From Alloprevotella tannerae (GTDB lineage Bacteria; Bacteroidota; Bacteroidia; Bacteroidales; Bacteroidaceae): a DNA stretch of 64,000 nucleotides. The stretch covers positions 13,123-77,122 of the forward strand of contig JABZGR010000009.1 of assembly GCA_015259125.1 (NCBI GenBank), given 5' to 3'. Positions 16,764 to 25,444 of the stretch are shown one piece after another. The notes below the pieces were generated by a model that was not told the origin of the DNA, did no database searches, and was given only the letters and a program-made list of their open reading frames with translations. How positions within the stretch are numbered: position 1 is the first letter of the stretch; the number at the start of each line of letters is the position of its first letter. The translations under genes were made by a program, and so were the position numbers.

Positions 16764-17618
16764 TTACCGCTCTGCAGGTCTGTCGATAAGAATCGAAGGC
16801 CCTGACATAGACGGCAAGGCGGCAAATTCCTCTGCCTCCATCGAGGTGCGCTTCTCTTTCGCCTCGAAGATGCTATCCTTAAATTTGACCTCACGCTTGA
16901 GTTTCGTTAAGGCCGCTTTGGCTGCCTTCTGCTGGCTTTCCTTTTTAGAGTAGCCGCTGCCTTTTCCGGCCTCCAAGCCTTCGAGGCGCACCGTCGTGTA
17001 GAAGACGGGGCCGTTGGAAGTATTATTCTCCGTGCGATCCAGTTTGAACTCGGCGCGCAATCGATTCTTTTGGCTCCATTCCAAGAGTTTACTCTTAAAA
17101 TTTTCTTCCTTTTTCGCCACAGCCTCTAAGTTGATGTGCACACCTAAGATGCGCTTGGCAAAGAAGCGGTAGGCCGCGCGGTAACCTCGGTCCAAATATA
17201 AGGCGCCAAAGAACGCTTCGAAAGCATTTCCGCCAATATTACTATTGTGCGAGGTCGCCCGCATCGAAGTGCGTAGCAGTTTTGAAATACCCGTCTTCTC
17301 CGCCAACTGATTCAGCGTGGCCCGCTGTACGATTTTGCTTCGCGTGCCGGTGAGAAAGCCCTCGCGCTTGCGCTCGAAGCGGCGGAAGACGATGTCGCTA
17401 ACTACCATTTCCAACACGGCATCGCCCAGAAACTCTAAGCGTTCATTGTTGACCGTGCGCCCGTTGCGTCCTTTGTATTCAGAAGAACTATGGGCGAAGG
17501 CAATGCGGTAATATTCGATGTCGTGCGGGTAGAAGCCGAGTATGTTGTAGACTTTGCGATAAAGCTCCTTGTCTTTGCGGAAAAGGAGCTTTATGCGGTC
17601 AATCCAATTCAGCATCAT
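16764..17618 (-). CDS. rnc: Ribonuclease III
   Basis: A 284-residue RNase III, the double-strand-specific endonuclease that processes rRNA precursors and structured mRNAs. The catalytic signature ERLEFLGDAVLE is present, followed by a second acidic site in NAFEAFFGALYLDRG, and a C-terminal dsRNA-binding domain (about 175-240, ending KESQQKAAKAALTKL). The last about 45 residues are an extra tail. A longer frame exists, but ATGATG at 17618 overlaps the fabF stop by four bases (ATGA), which gives the natural coupled start. The acpP-fabF-rnc order is standard in Bacteroidetes. Confidence 0.95.
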   Translation of the reverse strand: MMLNWIDRIKLLFRKDKELYRKVYNILGFYPHDIEYYRIAFAHSSSEYKGRNGRTVNNERLEFLGDAVLEMVVSDIVFRRFERKREGFLTGTRSKIVQRATLNQLAEKTGISKLLRTSMRATSHNSNIGGNAFEAFFGALYLDRGYRAAYRFFAKRILGVHINLEAVAKKEENFKSKLLEWSQKNRLRAEFKLDRTENNTSNGPVFYTTVRLEGLEAGKGSGYSKKESQQKAAKAALTKLKREVKFKDSIFEAKEKRTSMEAEEFAALPSMSGPSILIDRPAER

Positions 17619-18880
17619 TGAGCGACATACTTCTTCATAATGCAGCACGCATTATGGCCGCCGAAGCCGAACGTGTTGCTCAAAGCGGCGCGCACGGGGC
17701 GCTCTTGCGCTTTGTTAAAGGTGAAGTTGAGGTTGTAGTCGATCTCGGGATCGTTGTCGCCTTCTTCGTGGTTGATGGTCGGCGGCACGATGTCTTCTTT
17801 TACAGCCATTGCAGCTGCGATCGCTTCTACGCCGCCGGCAGCGCCGAGCAAGTGGCCCGTCATTGACTTTGTCGAGCTGATGTTGAGCTTATAGGCCGAC
17901 TCACCAAAGACGTCGCGGATCGCTTTTACTTCGCTGATGTCGCCCACCGGCGTTGACGTTCCGTGCACATTGATGTAGTCAATTTCGTCAGGCTGCATGC
18001 CGGCATCTTTCAGTGCGCGCTTCATCACGAGCGTAGCGCCGAGTCCTTCCGGATGCGAAGCCGTAATGTGGTGCGCGTCAGCCGACATACCCACACCGGC
18101 CAGTTCGCAGATAATGTTTGCGCCGCGCGCCAAAGCGTGGTCGAGCGTCTCGAGTACGAGGCAAGCCGCTCCCTCGCCGATAACGAAACCATCGCGACTC
18201 GCCGAGAAAGGACGGCTGGCGTGCATCGGATCATCATTGCGCGTAGAGAGTGCGTGCATAGCGTTAAAGCCGCCTACACCGGCCGGCCAGATGCCCGCCT
18301 CAGCGCCGCCCGTAACGATTGCGTTTGCCTTGCCTAAGCGCAGCAGGTTAAACGCATCGGCGATGGCATTCGTTGCACTCGCGCAAGCTGAAGTTGTCGT
18401 ATAGTTGGGCCCGTGAAAACCATAGTCGATAGCGATTTGTCCGGCAGCGATGTCGGCAATCATCTTCGGAATAAAGAACGGATTAAACTTCGGGCCGTCT
18501 TCTTCGTGAAGTGCATAGTTTCCGGCCTCCACTTCAAACGTGTTGATACCGCCGATGCCTACGCCGAGGATCACGCCGATCTCATTCTTATCGACCGTAT
18601 CCAAGTCCATGCCGCTGTTTTCTACAGCTTCGCGCGCTGCGATCAGGGCAAATTGTTCGTAGAGGTCCATTTTGCGAGCCACTTTGCGGTCGATGTATTT
18701 CGTGACATCGAAATCTTTTACCTCGCAAGCAAACTGCGTCTTAAACTTTTCGGCATTAAAGTGCGTGATAGGGCCTGCGCCGCTCACGCCTTTCTTCATG
18801 TTTTCCCACGTCTCAGCCGCCGTGTGTCCAAGGGGCGTAATGGCGCCCACACCGGTGACTACAACTCTATTTAATTCCAT
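17615..18880 (-). CDS. fabF: Beta-ketoacyl-ACP synthase II
   Basis: A 421-residue condensing enzyme that elongates acyl-ACP with malonyl-ACP in fatty acid synthesis. The N-terminus RVVVTGVGAITPLG, the active-site segment TTTSACASATNAI (catalytic Cys), the first catalytic His in NVHGTSTPVGD and the second in SSTKSMTGHLLGAAG are intact. The start MELNRVVV (18880) fits the family better than the upstream in-frame ATG at 18943. The 400-bp gap to acpP is unusually long and carries two long hairpins; the stop overlaps the rnc start. Confidence 0.97.
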   Translation of the reverse strand: MELNRVVVTGVGAITPLGHTAAETWENMKKGVSGAGPITHFNAEKFKTQFACEVKDFDVTKYIDRKVARKMDLYEQFALIAAREAVENSGMDLDTVDKNEIGVILGVGIGGINTFEVEAGNYALHEEDGPKFNPFFIPKMIADIAAGQIAIDYGFHGPNYTTTSACASATNAIADAFNLLRLGKANAIVTGGAEAGIWPAGVGGFNAMHALSTRNDDPMHASRPFSASRDGFVIGEGAACLVLETLDHALARGANIICELAGVGMSADAHHITASHPEGLGATLVMKRALKDAGMQPDEIDYINVHGTSTPVGDISEVKAIRDVFGESAYKLNISSTKSMTGHLLGAAGGVEAIAAAMAVKEDIVPPTINHEEGDNDPEIDYNLNFTFNKAQERPVRAALSNTFGFGGHNACCIMKKYVAQ

Positions 18881-19004
18881 TGTCTGATTTTTGAAAATGT
18901 AAAAACCGCGCCGTGCTTTAAGCTTGGCGGGCATAAAGAACAAGTTAAGAAGAACACTTCTGTCGATGCTTCGATGAGAATGATGCTTCCGAGGCTGCCC
19001 CGGG

Positions 19005-19055
19005 ATATTAAAGTGACCGGCGATGATCGACTTAGCGAGCCGATCACCTTAATGT
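19005..19055 (-). other. Long hairpin in the acpP-fabF gap, distal
   Basis: Arms 19005-19021 and 19039-19055 pair over 17 positions with one terminal mismatch. On the minus-strand RNA the other two differences are G-U pairs, whereas the plus strand would have A-C mismatches. The pairing therefore favours a functional RNA on the operon strand. The remaining sequence of the 18881-19279 gap has no gene I can support. Confidence 0.6.
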
Positions 19056-19197
19056 CCTCTCATCTTATGCTTCTCGCTGCGCCCGATGAGGCGCTCGGCG
19101 GTTGTGATGGCGGTGGCGGGCGGCGCTTGGCTTTGCAGTTGTGAAGCTCAAAGCCGGTCGGCGCCTGCAGCGTTGTCGGATTTCTCTGAAAAGCAGC

Positions 19198-19257
19198 AAC
19201 GTTTAACGTCTTCAGGTCTCTCTCGCCGAAGCGAGCTGCCTGAAAACGTTAAACGTT
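19198..19257 (-). other. Long hairpin in the acpP-fabF gap, proximal
   Basis: Arms 19198-19216 (AACGTTTAACGTCTTCAGG) and 19239-19257 pair over 19 positions; the only difference is a G-U pair on the minus-strand RNA. An inner stem CTCGC/GCGAG with a CGAA loop caps it. It lies 22 nt after the acpP stop. It could be a terminator (only a weak T tract follows), an mRNA stabiliser, or an RNase III site. Confidence 0.65.
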
Positions 19258-19279
19258 ATCTTATGAAAGAAGCATACGC

Positions 19280-19516
19280 TTACTTCGTGTGCTCTTCGAT
19301 ATAAGCGATTGCGTCGCCAACGGTGCTGATCTTTTCTGCTTGATCATCGGGAATAGAGATCTTAAACTCTTTCTCGAATTCCATGATCAATTCTACCGTG
19401 TCCAAAGAGTCTGCACCGAGGTCGTTAGCAAAGCTTGCTTCGGGCTTTACTTCTGCTTCGTCTACGCTGAGCTTATCTACGATGATTGCTTTCACTTTGT
19501 CTGCTATTTCAGCCAT
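19280..19516 (-). CDS. acpP: Acyl carrier protein
   Basis: A 78-residue acidic acyl carrier protein that carries growing fatty acids on a 4'-phosphopantetheine arm. The attachment serine is Ser37 in GADSLDTVELIMEFE. Length, charge and the four-helix pattern are canonical. It is the first gene of the acpP-fabF-rnc unit and has its own good promoter. Confidence 0.98.
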   Translation of the reverse strand: MAEIADKVKAIIVDKLSVDEAEVKPEASFANDLGADSLDTVELIMEFEKEFKISIPDDQAEKISTVGDAIAYIEEHTK

Positions 19517-19570
19517 AATCGTGTATTATTTAGTTGTTAATAATAGAATTCGATTCGTTTGAATCGGCTG

Positions 19571-19602
19571 CAAAAGTATACTTATCTCTTAAAACGGACA
19601 AA
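19571..19602 (-). promoter_or_regulatory. acpP promoter
   Basis: TTTG (19599-19602), 20 nt, then TACTTTTG (19571-19578) on the minus strand, giving a leader of about 50 nt. Confidence 0.65.
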
Positions 19603-19821
19603 TCTTTTGCGAGAAAACTACTAAAAAGATGCACATTTTCAACTTTAGAGTGCAAATTCGGGGTCGACTTTGCAATTTGCAGGGCTTACTGCGCGTACGC
19701 AAAAGCAAGTTGGCCAAGCTTTTGGACTCGCTTTTCTTTGCTGCCGGCCGGTGATTTGACGCTAAGAGGCGGCCGTTGAGGCCGCCTCTCTTATAGTTGT
19801 ATCCTTCGTAGGCTTTGTTTT

Positions 19822-21075
19822 TTAGCGGCGTAAGTATTTTTGGCCGCGCGTGATGTAAAAACCTTTGTCGGGTATCGCGATGCGGTGTCCGCTCAGGTCA
19901 TATGCCACATCTTCGTCCACCTTTGTCGGCGCGATGGTCGGTCTTTCGAGTCCCGTGCTCGCCTCGCTGAAAGCTTCCATGATAATGGTGGGCGAGCAAA
20001 CCTTGTTGCGCTCCGTGAAGGCCCCCATATCGTAGCCGCCGTTATAGCCATTGGGCGCTTCGGGCTCCCAATAGAAGACGCCGCGGCAGTCTGCATTTTC
20101 CGCCGCACGCCGTAGGAGCAAACTCAATCCGGCTTTGCCTTCCGCCGCACGCGTCACGTTGAAGCCCGTCTCCACAATCATCGTCGGCACGCCAAAAGTG
20201 CGCCGCACGAAGGCTATGTTCTGCATGCAATGATCAATCGCCGCGCTGACATTCTGCTCATTATTATATTTGACCGCCGCATCCGGATAGAGCGACATCC
20301 CGACCATATCGAAGCGCGCCCCGTATTGCTTCAGTAAGTTGAGGTTCCATTTATATAAGTCTTGGTTAAAGCCATTGTCGAGGTGCACCAGGACGAGCGC
20401 ATCGGCAAAGACGCTTTTCACGGCCGCGTAGCCGGCGTCGATGATGCCGGCATATTGCGCCGCCTGCTTCGATGCGCGGCCCACTTCCCACAGTAAGCCG
20501 TCGCTGGTCTCGTTGCCCACTTGCACCCACTTCGGACTCACGCCCGCCGCTTTCAGCGCTTGCAATACGCCGGTCGTATGCAGCTTCACGTCTGCTAATA
20601 TTTGCGCATACGTATGGTTTTTCCACGCGGCGGGGATGTATTGTTTACCCGGGTCGGCCCAACTGTCGCTGTAATGGAAGTCGATCAGCACGTCCATACC
20701 CAGTTTCTGCGCGCGCAGGGCTTTCTTGACCACGTCTTCCGTGCCGCAAAAACCATCTTGGGGGTTCACCCAGACGCGCAGGCGAATGGCCTGCAAGCCG
20801 AGTTCTTTCATCAGTGCGGTGCACTCCCGCGCTTCGCCGCGCGCATTGGCAAAACTGTAGCCCTTGGATTCCATTTCTGTTACCCAACTAATGTCTGCAC
20901 CTTTGTAGAAGGCGGTTTCGCGCGCCCTTGCGTCGTCTTTGCATTCCTGCCGGTGCGTTTGCGGCGCCGCAGCGTAGAGTGGTGCGGCAAGCAGGAGGGC
21001 AATGCTGCCGACAACGATGCGGCGCAGCGTGCTTTGCGTGCGCTTCGTGTAGTCTTTGATGGTAAGTGTCGTCAT
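19822..21075 (-). CDS. Endo-beta-1,4-galactanase, GH53
   Basis: A 417-residue secreted enzyme of glycoside hydrolase family 53, which cleaves beta-1,4-galactan side chains of pectin (type I arabinogalactan). An N-terminal basic segment and hydrophobic helix (about 18-36) form the export signal. In the TIM barrel, YKGADISWVTEME, RLRVWVNP, IDFHYSDSWADPGKQ, the acid/base WVQVGNET (Glu189) and the nucleophile VETGFN (Glu302) are clear. The last about 28 residues (YDLSGHRIAIPDKGFYITRG) form a small module also seen at the end of the adhesin at 46.0 kb, possibly a surface-sorting tail. No SusC/SusD pair or other glycosidase is adjacent. Confidence 0.93.
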   Translation of the reverse strand: MTTLTIKDYTKRTQSTLRRIVVGSIALLLAAPLYAAAPQTHRQECKDDARARETAFYKGADISWVTEMESKGYSFANARGEARECTALMKELGLQAIRLRVWVNPQDGFCGTEDVVKKALRAQKLGMDVLIDFHYSDSWADPGKQYIPAAWKNHTYAQILADVKLHTTGVLQALKAAGVSPKWVQVGNETSDGLLWEVGRASKQAAQYAGIIDAGYAAVKSVFADALVLVHLDNGFNQDLYKWNLNLLKQYGARFDMVGMSLYPDAAVKYNNEQNVSAAIDHCMQNIAFVRRTFGVPTMIVETGFNVTRAAEGKAGLSLLLRRAAENADCRGVFYWEPEAPNGYNGGYDMGAFTERNKVCSPTIIMEAFSEASTGLERPTIAPTKVDEDVAYDLSGHRIAIPDKGFYITRGQKYLRR

Positions 21076-22023
21076 TTGTTCGTCTTTTTAGTTTGATTTT
21101 CTTGTGTATATCATCTCCCTAATTTGGGGTTCGAGATCGTATTGTCGCCTGCGCGTCGTCTTTGGTGCGTTGCGGGTGGCGTAGGTTTGTAGCGCGCCCG
21201 CTGCGGGCCGGTTTGTGGCGGCTAAAAGTGGCGGTTTCATCGTGTTATGTGCCGCTTTTTATCCCCTTCCTTCGGCCTGTTTCAGCTTAGAATGCTTGGG
21301 GCGGCCCGCTTGCGCTTTTTGTGAGGAAGCAGACTGCGAAGATACTAAATTATGAGTAAAGTAGTGCGCAGGCAGTTTAATCTCTGCACGCGCCGGTGCT
21401 GCTTTTTGTCGCTTCCGGCGCAAGATGTAAGCCGAAATTTCAACTTTTTGCGCGGTTTCATCGCATAATCTGATGCTTACGCCGCGCTTTCGTTTTCGAC
21501 CATCGTCTTTTATTTTCCTACATTAGCTTTTCCGCTTCCCACCGATGGAGGCGTGAAGACGGAAGGTTGATTAACTAAACGGAAAATGGCTGTTATGGAC
21601 GAAAAAGGGCGCATTTATCGCACACCAAGCTCCGTTCGCCCATCGTCAACGTTTGCTTTCGGGATGTGTCATCACGAGCGCAAACCTTTTTTCTCACGAG
21701 CGTAAGCCTTTTTTATCGTGAGCGCACACCTTTTTTCTCGTGATGAAAAAAGGATGAAAGGCGATGTCGTGCCGGTTTTGCCCCGATTTGAGGGCCGGCT
21801 GTTGGTCTTTTCGGGTTATGAAAGTTTGATGAGGTGAAATGTTAGAGAGACTTATGCTGCGGAAAGTCGGTTGTGCGTTTGGTCAATGGCCTTTTGCAAA
21901 AGAAAAATGGCCCGATAGCGGGCCACAGATTACGTGCGCCTCGCGCGGCAAGGCGTAAGCATCGAAAAAATGAGCGGCGCTGCCGGCCGTGTATGAAACA
22001 GGGTGGCCGCGAGGGTTGCTCAA
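21076..22023. other. Intergenic region between the GH53 gene and dusB
   Basis: About 950 bp without a supported gene. It contains the 22-bp-period array at 21670-21753 and a poor -7-like match (TATCTTCG on the minus strand near 21336-21343) that might start a long GH53 leader. Nothing else was recognised. Confidence 0.5.
21670..21753. repeat. 22-bp-period array, locus 2
   Basis: Units start at 21673, 21695, 21717 and 21739, all 22 bp apart, as CACGAGCG or CGTGAGCG followed by a C/T-rich half. The ends are inverted (CATCACGAG, CTCGTGATG). Confidence 0.85.
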
Positions 22024-23055
22024 TCAAGCATCGGCCGCAGCATATTGCCTGACAAGTGGGCGCACGGCCTCGATTTGCTCAAAGAGCGCGTCGACCGTTT
22101 CAGCCCGCAGCAATGAAATGCGCTTCTCGCGGAAGTCGGGAATGCCTTTGAAGAGTGGCGTTGCAGCGATATGGCGGCGCACGTGGAGGATGCCGCGATA
22201 TTCGTCGATGCGGTTGACGCTCTGCACGACTTGCGCTTTGAGCACATCCAGTTTCCAATCGGCCGAAAGCGGCTCGTAGCTGCTCTCGATGGCGTTGACG
22301 GGCGTATGATGTTGGTCGTGGACAGCGTCATACATCTCCTTGAAGATCCAAGGCCGACCAAAGGTGGCGCGGCCGACCATACAGGCATCCACACCATAGC
22401 GCTCGAAAGCGCGGCGCACGTCTTCGCCGGTCGTCAAGTCGCCATTGCCGATGATGGGTATGTGTATGCGCGGATTGCGTTTGACTTCGCCGATCAGGCG
22501 CCAATCGGCCTCGCCCTTATACATTTGTGCGCGCGTGCGGCCGTGGATGGTTAGTGCACTGATTCCGCAATCTTGCAACTGCTCCGCCAGTTCGGTTATG
22601 ATTTCATGCTCACTATCCCAGCCCAATCTGGTCTTGACGGTGACGGGAATCTTGACCGCCTCGACCACGCGACGGGTAATTTCGAGCATCAGTGGGACGT
22701 TTTGCAACAAACCCGCGCCCGCGCCTTTTCCGGCCACACGCTTCACGGGGCAACCAAAGTTGAGGTCCAATATATCCGGATGCGACGTTTCTTCAACTAT
22801 CTTCGCCGCCTCTGCCATCGCGTCGGGGAAGCGTCCATATATTTGTATGGCGACCGGCCGTTCAGCGTCGCTAACCGCCAATTTGTCCATAGAGCGGCGC
22901 ACATTGCGCACGAGGGCGTCGGAAGCGACAAATTCGGAGTAAGCCATCGCAGCTCCCATCTGCCGACAAAGCTTGCGGAAGCCGATGTCGGTCACGTCCT
23001 CCATCGGTGCAAGCAGTAGCGGGCGTTTGCCCAGATCAACGTTGCCTATTTTCAT
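22024..23055 (-). CDS. dusB: tRNA-dihydrouridine synthase (DusB-like)
   Basis: A 343-residue FMN enzyme that reduces uridines to dihydrouridine in tRNA D-loops. The start MKIGNVDLGKRPLLLAPMEDVTD is the family N-terminus; DLNFGCPVKRVAGKGAGAGLL contains the catalytic Cys102; VKTRLGWD and ALTIHGRTRAQMYKG bind FMN and substrate; IIGNGDLTTGEDVRRAFERYGVDACMVGRATFGRPWIF is split across the barrel end. The ATG overlaps the stop of the CPBP gene by four bases. A longer frame starting at 23091 is less likely. It is the last gene of the luxS cluster. Confidence 0.95.
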   Translation of the reverse strand: MKIGNVDLGKRPLLLAPMEDVTDIGFRKLCRQMGAAMAYSEFVASDALVRNVRRSMDKLAVSDAERPVAIQIYGRFPDAMAEAAKIVEETSHPDILDLNFGCPVKRVAGKGAGAGLLQNVPLMLEITRRVVEAVKIPVTVKTRLGWDSEHEIITELAEQLQDCGISALTIHGRTRAQMYKGEADWRLIGEVKRNPRIHIPIIGNGDLTTGEDVRRAFERYGVDACMVGRATFGRPWIFKEMYDAVHDQHHTPVNAIESSYEPLSADWKLDVLKAQVVQSVNRIDEYRGILHVRRHIAATPLFKGIPDFREKRISLLRAETVDALFEQIEAVRPLVRQYAAADA

Positions 23056-23870
23056 ACCGTTTGTATCGCAGGAGGCGTCTTTCGCAACCAATATTTAAGT
23101 AGCAGAACGCCGATAATCAGCAGTAGGGCACCCCAAACTTCGGGATAAGCGTCAAGAAGGACCTTCTCCGATTTGTTAGTCGGGTCGAGGATGCTTATTA
23201 CCGTACTCAAACCGTTGTTTAGAATGTGTGCCGCCAGACAAATTCGAATGTCTCCGAAGCGATAATACAAGATAGCCAGCACGATGCCTGAACCGATGGC
23301 CGGAATCATTTGTGCAAAATTGAGGTGATATAAGCCAAAGACCACGCCGGATACGATGATGGCAACGAGCGGTGAAGTCATGGCCTGCAAACGGCGCTGA
23401 AATACTTCGCGGAAAGCAAGTTCTTCGCCAAGAGGACCAAAGACTACGATGGCTAAAATGCCGGCCGGATTGGTTTTCATCTCATTAAAGACAGCTTCTA
23501 TCCCACCGTCGTTCAAATCAAAACGCATCAAGATGAAGGCTGCAGAAAAGCTGATACAGAGAAAACTCAATAAAGCCGTGGTCGTCAGCGCCGGCGATAA
23601 TTTGCGCTTGGCGTCGGTGAGCGGATGGCGAGACAGCTGCGTAAGTCTGTAGAAGAAAAACAGCGAAAGATTGGAGCAGATCAAGGCCAAACCTAACATC
23701 GTCGGCATGTGTTCAATCGCGTGCGGATCAAAGGGCTTCCCTTGCAGCAAATCGGGGACTACGCCGATGAAAAGGAAGACGGCGCCGAAAAAAGCCTGAA
23801 AGGCGTAAGGCATAATGAGGGCTACGATCAGCATGCCTATTTGCATGGTTTTACTAGTTTGCATAGTCAT
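23052..23870 (-). CDS. CPBP family intramembrane metalloprotease
   Basis: A 272-residue membrane protein with about seven to eight hydrophobic helices. It carries the CPBP (CAAX protease and bacteriocin-processing) motifs: EELAFREVFQRRLQ (EExxxR), FGLYHLNF and a HILNNG segment supplying a further His. Relatives cleave prenylated proteins or process or resist bacteriocins; the substrate here is unknown. It is embedded between ribF and dusB with overlaps at both ends, so it is translated from the same transcript. Confidence 0.9.
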   Translation of the reverse strand: MTMQTSKTMQIGMLIVALIMPYAFQAFFGAVFLFIGVVPDLLQGKPFDPHAIEHMPTMLGLALICSNLSLFFFYRLTQLSRHPLTDAKRKLSPALTTTALLSFLCISFSAAFILMRFDLNDGGIEAVFNEMKTNPAGILAIVVFGPLGEELAFREVFQRRLQAMTSPLVAIIVSGVVFGLYHLNFAQMIPAIGSGIVLAILYYRFGDIRICLAAHILNNGLSTVISILDPTNKSEKVLLDAYPEVWGALLLIIGVLLLKYWLRKTPPAIQTV

Positions 23871-24813
23871 TTAATATATGTAGGGTGTTATCAGCATCTT
23901 GTTGTAATTGGTGGCGCAAGGCTTCGAGGGAATCAAAGCGTTGCTCGTCGCGGAGGCGGCGAACAAAGCGCAAGGTGAGTGCTTCGCCGTATGCGTTGCC
24001 CTCAAAACCGAACAGATGGGTCTCAATCGTGACCTTATTGCCGTCGTTAAGGGTTGGACGGAAGCCGATATTAAGCATCGCGGGATAAGTTTTACCCCTG
24101 AGTTCGGCAAAAACGGCATAAACGCCGCGCCCGGGCAGACATTTCTGGGGGTCATCCGGCTCCAAGTTGGCCGTAGGAAAGCCCAAGTCGCGCCCGATAT
24201 GATGCCCCTCGACGACGTGCCCTTTCAAATCGTAGCGCCGCCCGAGGCCGGAATTGACGCAGGCGATGTTGCCGGCCTCTAAACAGCGACGAATCAGCGA
24301 CGAACTAAGGGTTAAGTCGTCGTTTTTATAGGCTTCGGCTTTCAAAACTTCGAGGCCGAGCGATGCGCCCAAGGCTTTGTAGGGCGCAAGGCCGACAAGG
24401 CGGTCGGAACCAAAGTGATGGTCGTAGCCCATTAGGAGTACGCTGACGCCCAACTTGTCGCGTAAAAAATATTGCATAAAGTCCTTAGCCGGCAACTTGG
24501 CCAAGGCGGGTGTAAAGTCTAATATGGTGCAGCAATCCATCCCACTTTCTGCGATGAAACCGAGCTTTTCTTCGGTGGTCGTCAGCATTTGCGGACGATA
24601 ACTGACGTCTAAAACGCGGCGCGGATGAACGGAGAATGTGATAGCCATAGCCCATCCATCGCGGCGGCGGGCTTCGTCGCGCACTTGTTTGAGCAAGTAG
24701 CGGTGGCCCAAGTGCACGCCGTCGAAAAATCCGACTGTGGCGACGATCGGCGTGGCTGAACGAAGCGGCTGCCGAATCGGCTGAGTTTGATCAAAGTCTT
24801 TAATAACCAGCAT
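23854..24813 (-). CDS. ribF: Bifunctional riboflavin kinase / FAD synthetase
   Basis: A 319-residue RibF that converts riboflavin to FMN and then to FAD. The N-terminal nucleotidyltransferase domain has GFFDGVHLGHRYLL with the HxGH motif, followed by ITFSVHPR and MGYDHHFGSDR. The C-terminal riboflavin kinase domain begins near residue 185 with GHVVEGHHIGRDLGFPTANLE and includes GVYAVFAEL and TIETHLF. The gene overlaps the preceding HAD gene by 14 bp and the next by 17 bp. FMN supply for the downstream DusB is a reasonable functional link, though only inferred. Confidence 0.95.
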   Translation of the reverse strand: MLVIKDFDQTQPIRQPLRSATPIVATVGFFDGVHLGHRYLLKQVRDEARRRDGWAMAITFSVHPRRVLDVSYRPQMLTTTEEKLGFIAESGMDCCTILDFTPALAKLPAKDFMQYFLRDKLGVSVLLMGYDHHFGSDRLVGLAPYKALGASLGLEVLKAEAYKNDDLTLSSSLIRRCLEAGNIACVNSGLGRRYDLKGHVVEGHHIGRDLGFPTANLEPDDPQKCLPGRGVYAVFAELRGKTYPAMLNIGFRPTLNDGNKVTIETHLFGFEGNAYGEALTLRFVRRLRDEQRFDSLEALRHQLQQDADNTLHILNDYAN

Positions 24814-25438
24814 TCGCTTCGTCTTTTAAGCGACCGGCGTCGTCGAAAAGTCGCATCCAACTGCCGTCGGCCGGCGTATGGAAGGCGCGCAGTCCTTCTC
24901 GACGCGCGGCTTCGCAATTAGCGGCCGCATCATCAAAAAAGAGGACCTCCTCGGGCCGACAATGGAGCGCTTCGACGGCCTTTTGGAAAATCTCCGGTGC
25001 AGGCTTCTCCACGCCCATCTCAAACGAGAGAAAAGTTTCGTCGAAGAAGTCCGAGACGGTGTGGCCCCGTTGTTCGATAAATTCCGTCCGAGCTTTCCCC
25101 CAAGAAAGCGGGTTCGTGTTGCTCAAAAGGGCGATGCGGTAGTGGCGCCGCGCCTTCAAAATCAGCTCCAGTCGCTCTTGCGGCAGGCGCACCAAGAGCC
25201 TGCACCACGCCGCGGCGATCTCGTCGTCGGTAAGATCCGACTTGGTTGACAAGGCGCGCATCTCGTTCAGCATCGTTTCCGTGTTGATCTTGCCGCTTTC
25301 GTAGTCGGAAAGAAATCCCGCTTGTCGCGCTGAATCCAAATAAGGACGCAAATCTATCCCGATTTGATCAAAGCCGGCGAGCGTAAGGTCCAAATCGAGG
25401 TCGACCAAGACCCCGCCCATATCAAAAAGGAGTACCAT
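24800..25438 (-). CDS. HAD superfamily hydrolase (phosphatase)
   Basis: A 212-residue haloacid dehalogenase-like phosphatase. Motif I is LFDMGGVLVDLD, slightly divergent because the second Asp of DxD is replaced by Gly as in several YihX-like proteins. Motif II is ALLSNTN, motif III the Lys in GVEKPAPEIFQ, and motif IV FFDDAAANCEAARREG. Such enzymes dephosphorylate sugar phosphates or flavin precursors. Its place next to ribF makes a role in flavin nucleotide metabolism possible but unproven. Confidence 0.85.
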   Translation of the reverse strand: MVLLFDMGGVLVDLDLDLTLAGFDQIGIDLRPYLDSARQAGFLSDYESGKINTETMLNEMRALSTKSDLTDDEIAAAWCRLLVRLPQERLELILKARRHYRIALLSNTNPLSWGKARTEFIEQRGHTVSDFFDETFLSFEMGVEKPAPEIFQKAVEALHCRPEEVLFFDDAAANCEAARREGLRAFHTPADGSWMRLFDDAGRLKDEANAGY

Positions 25439-25444
25439 ATTTAT

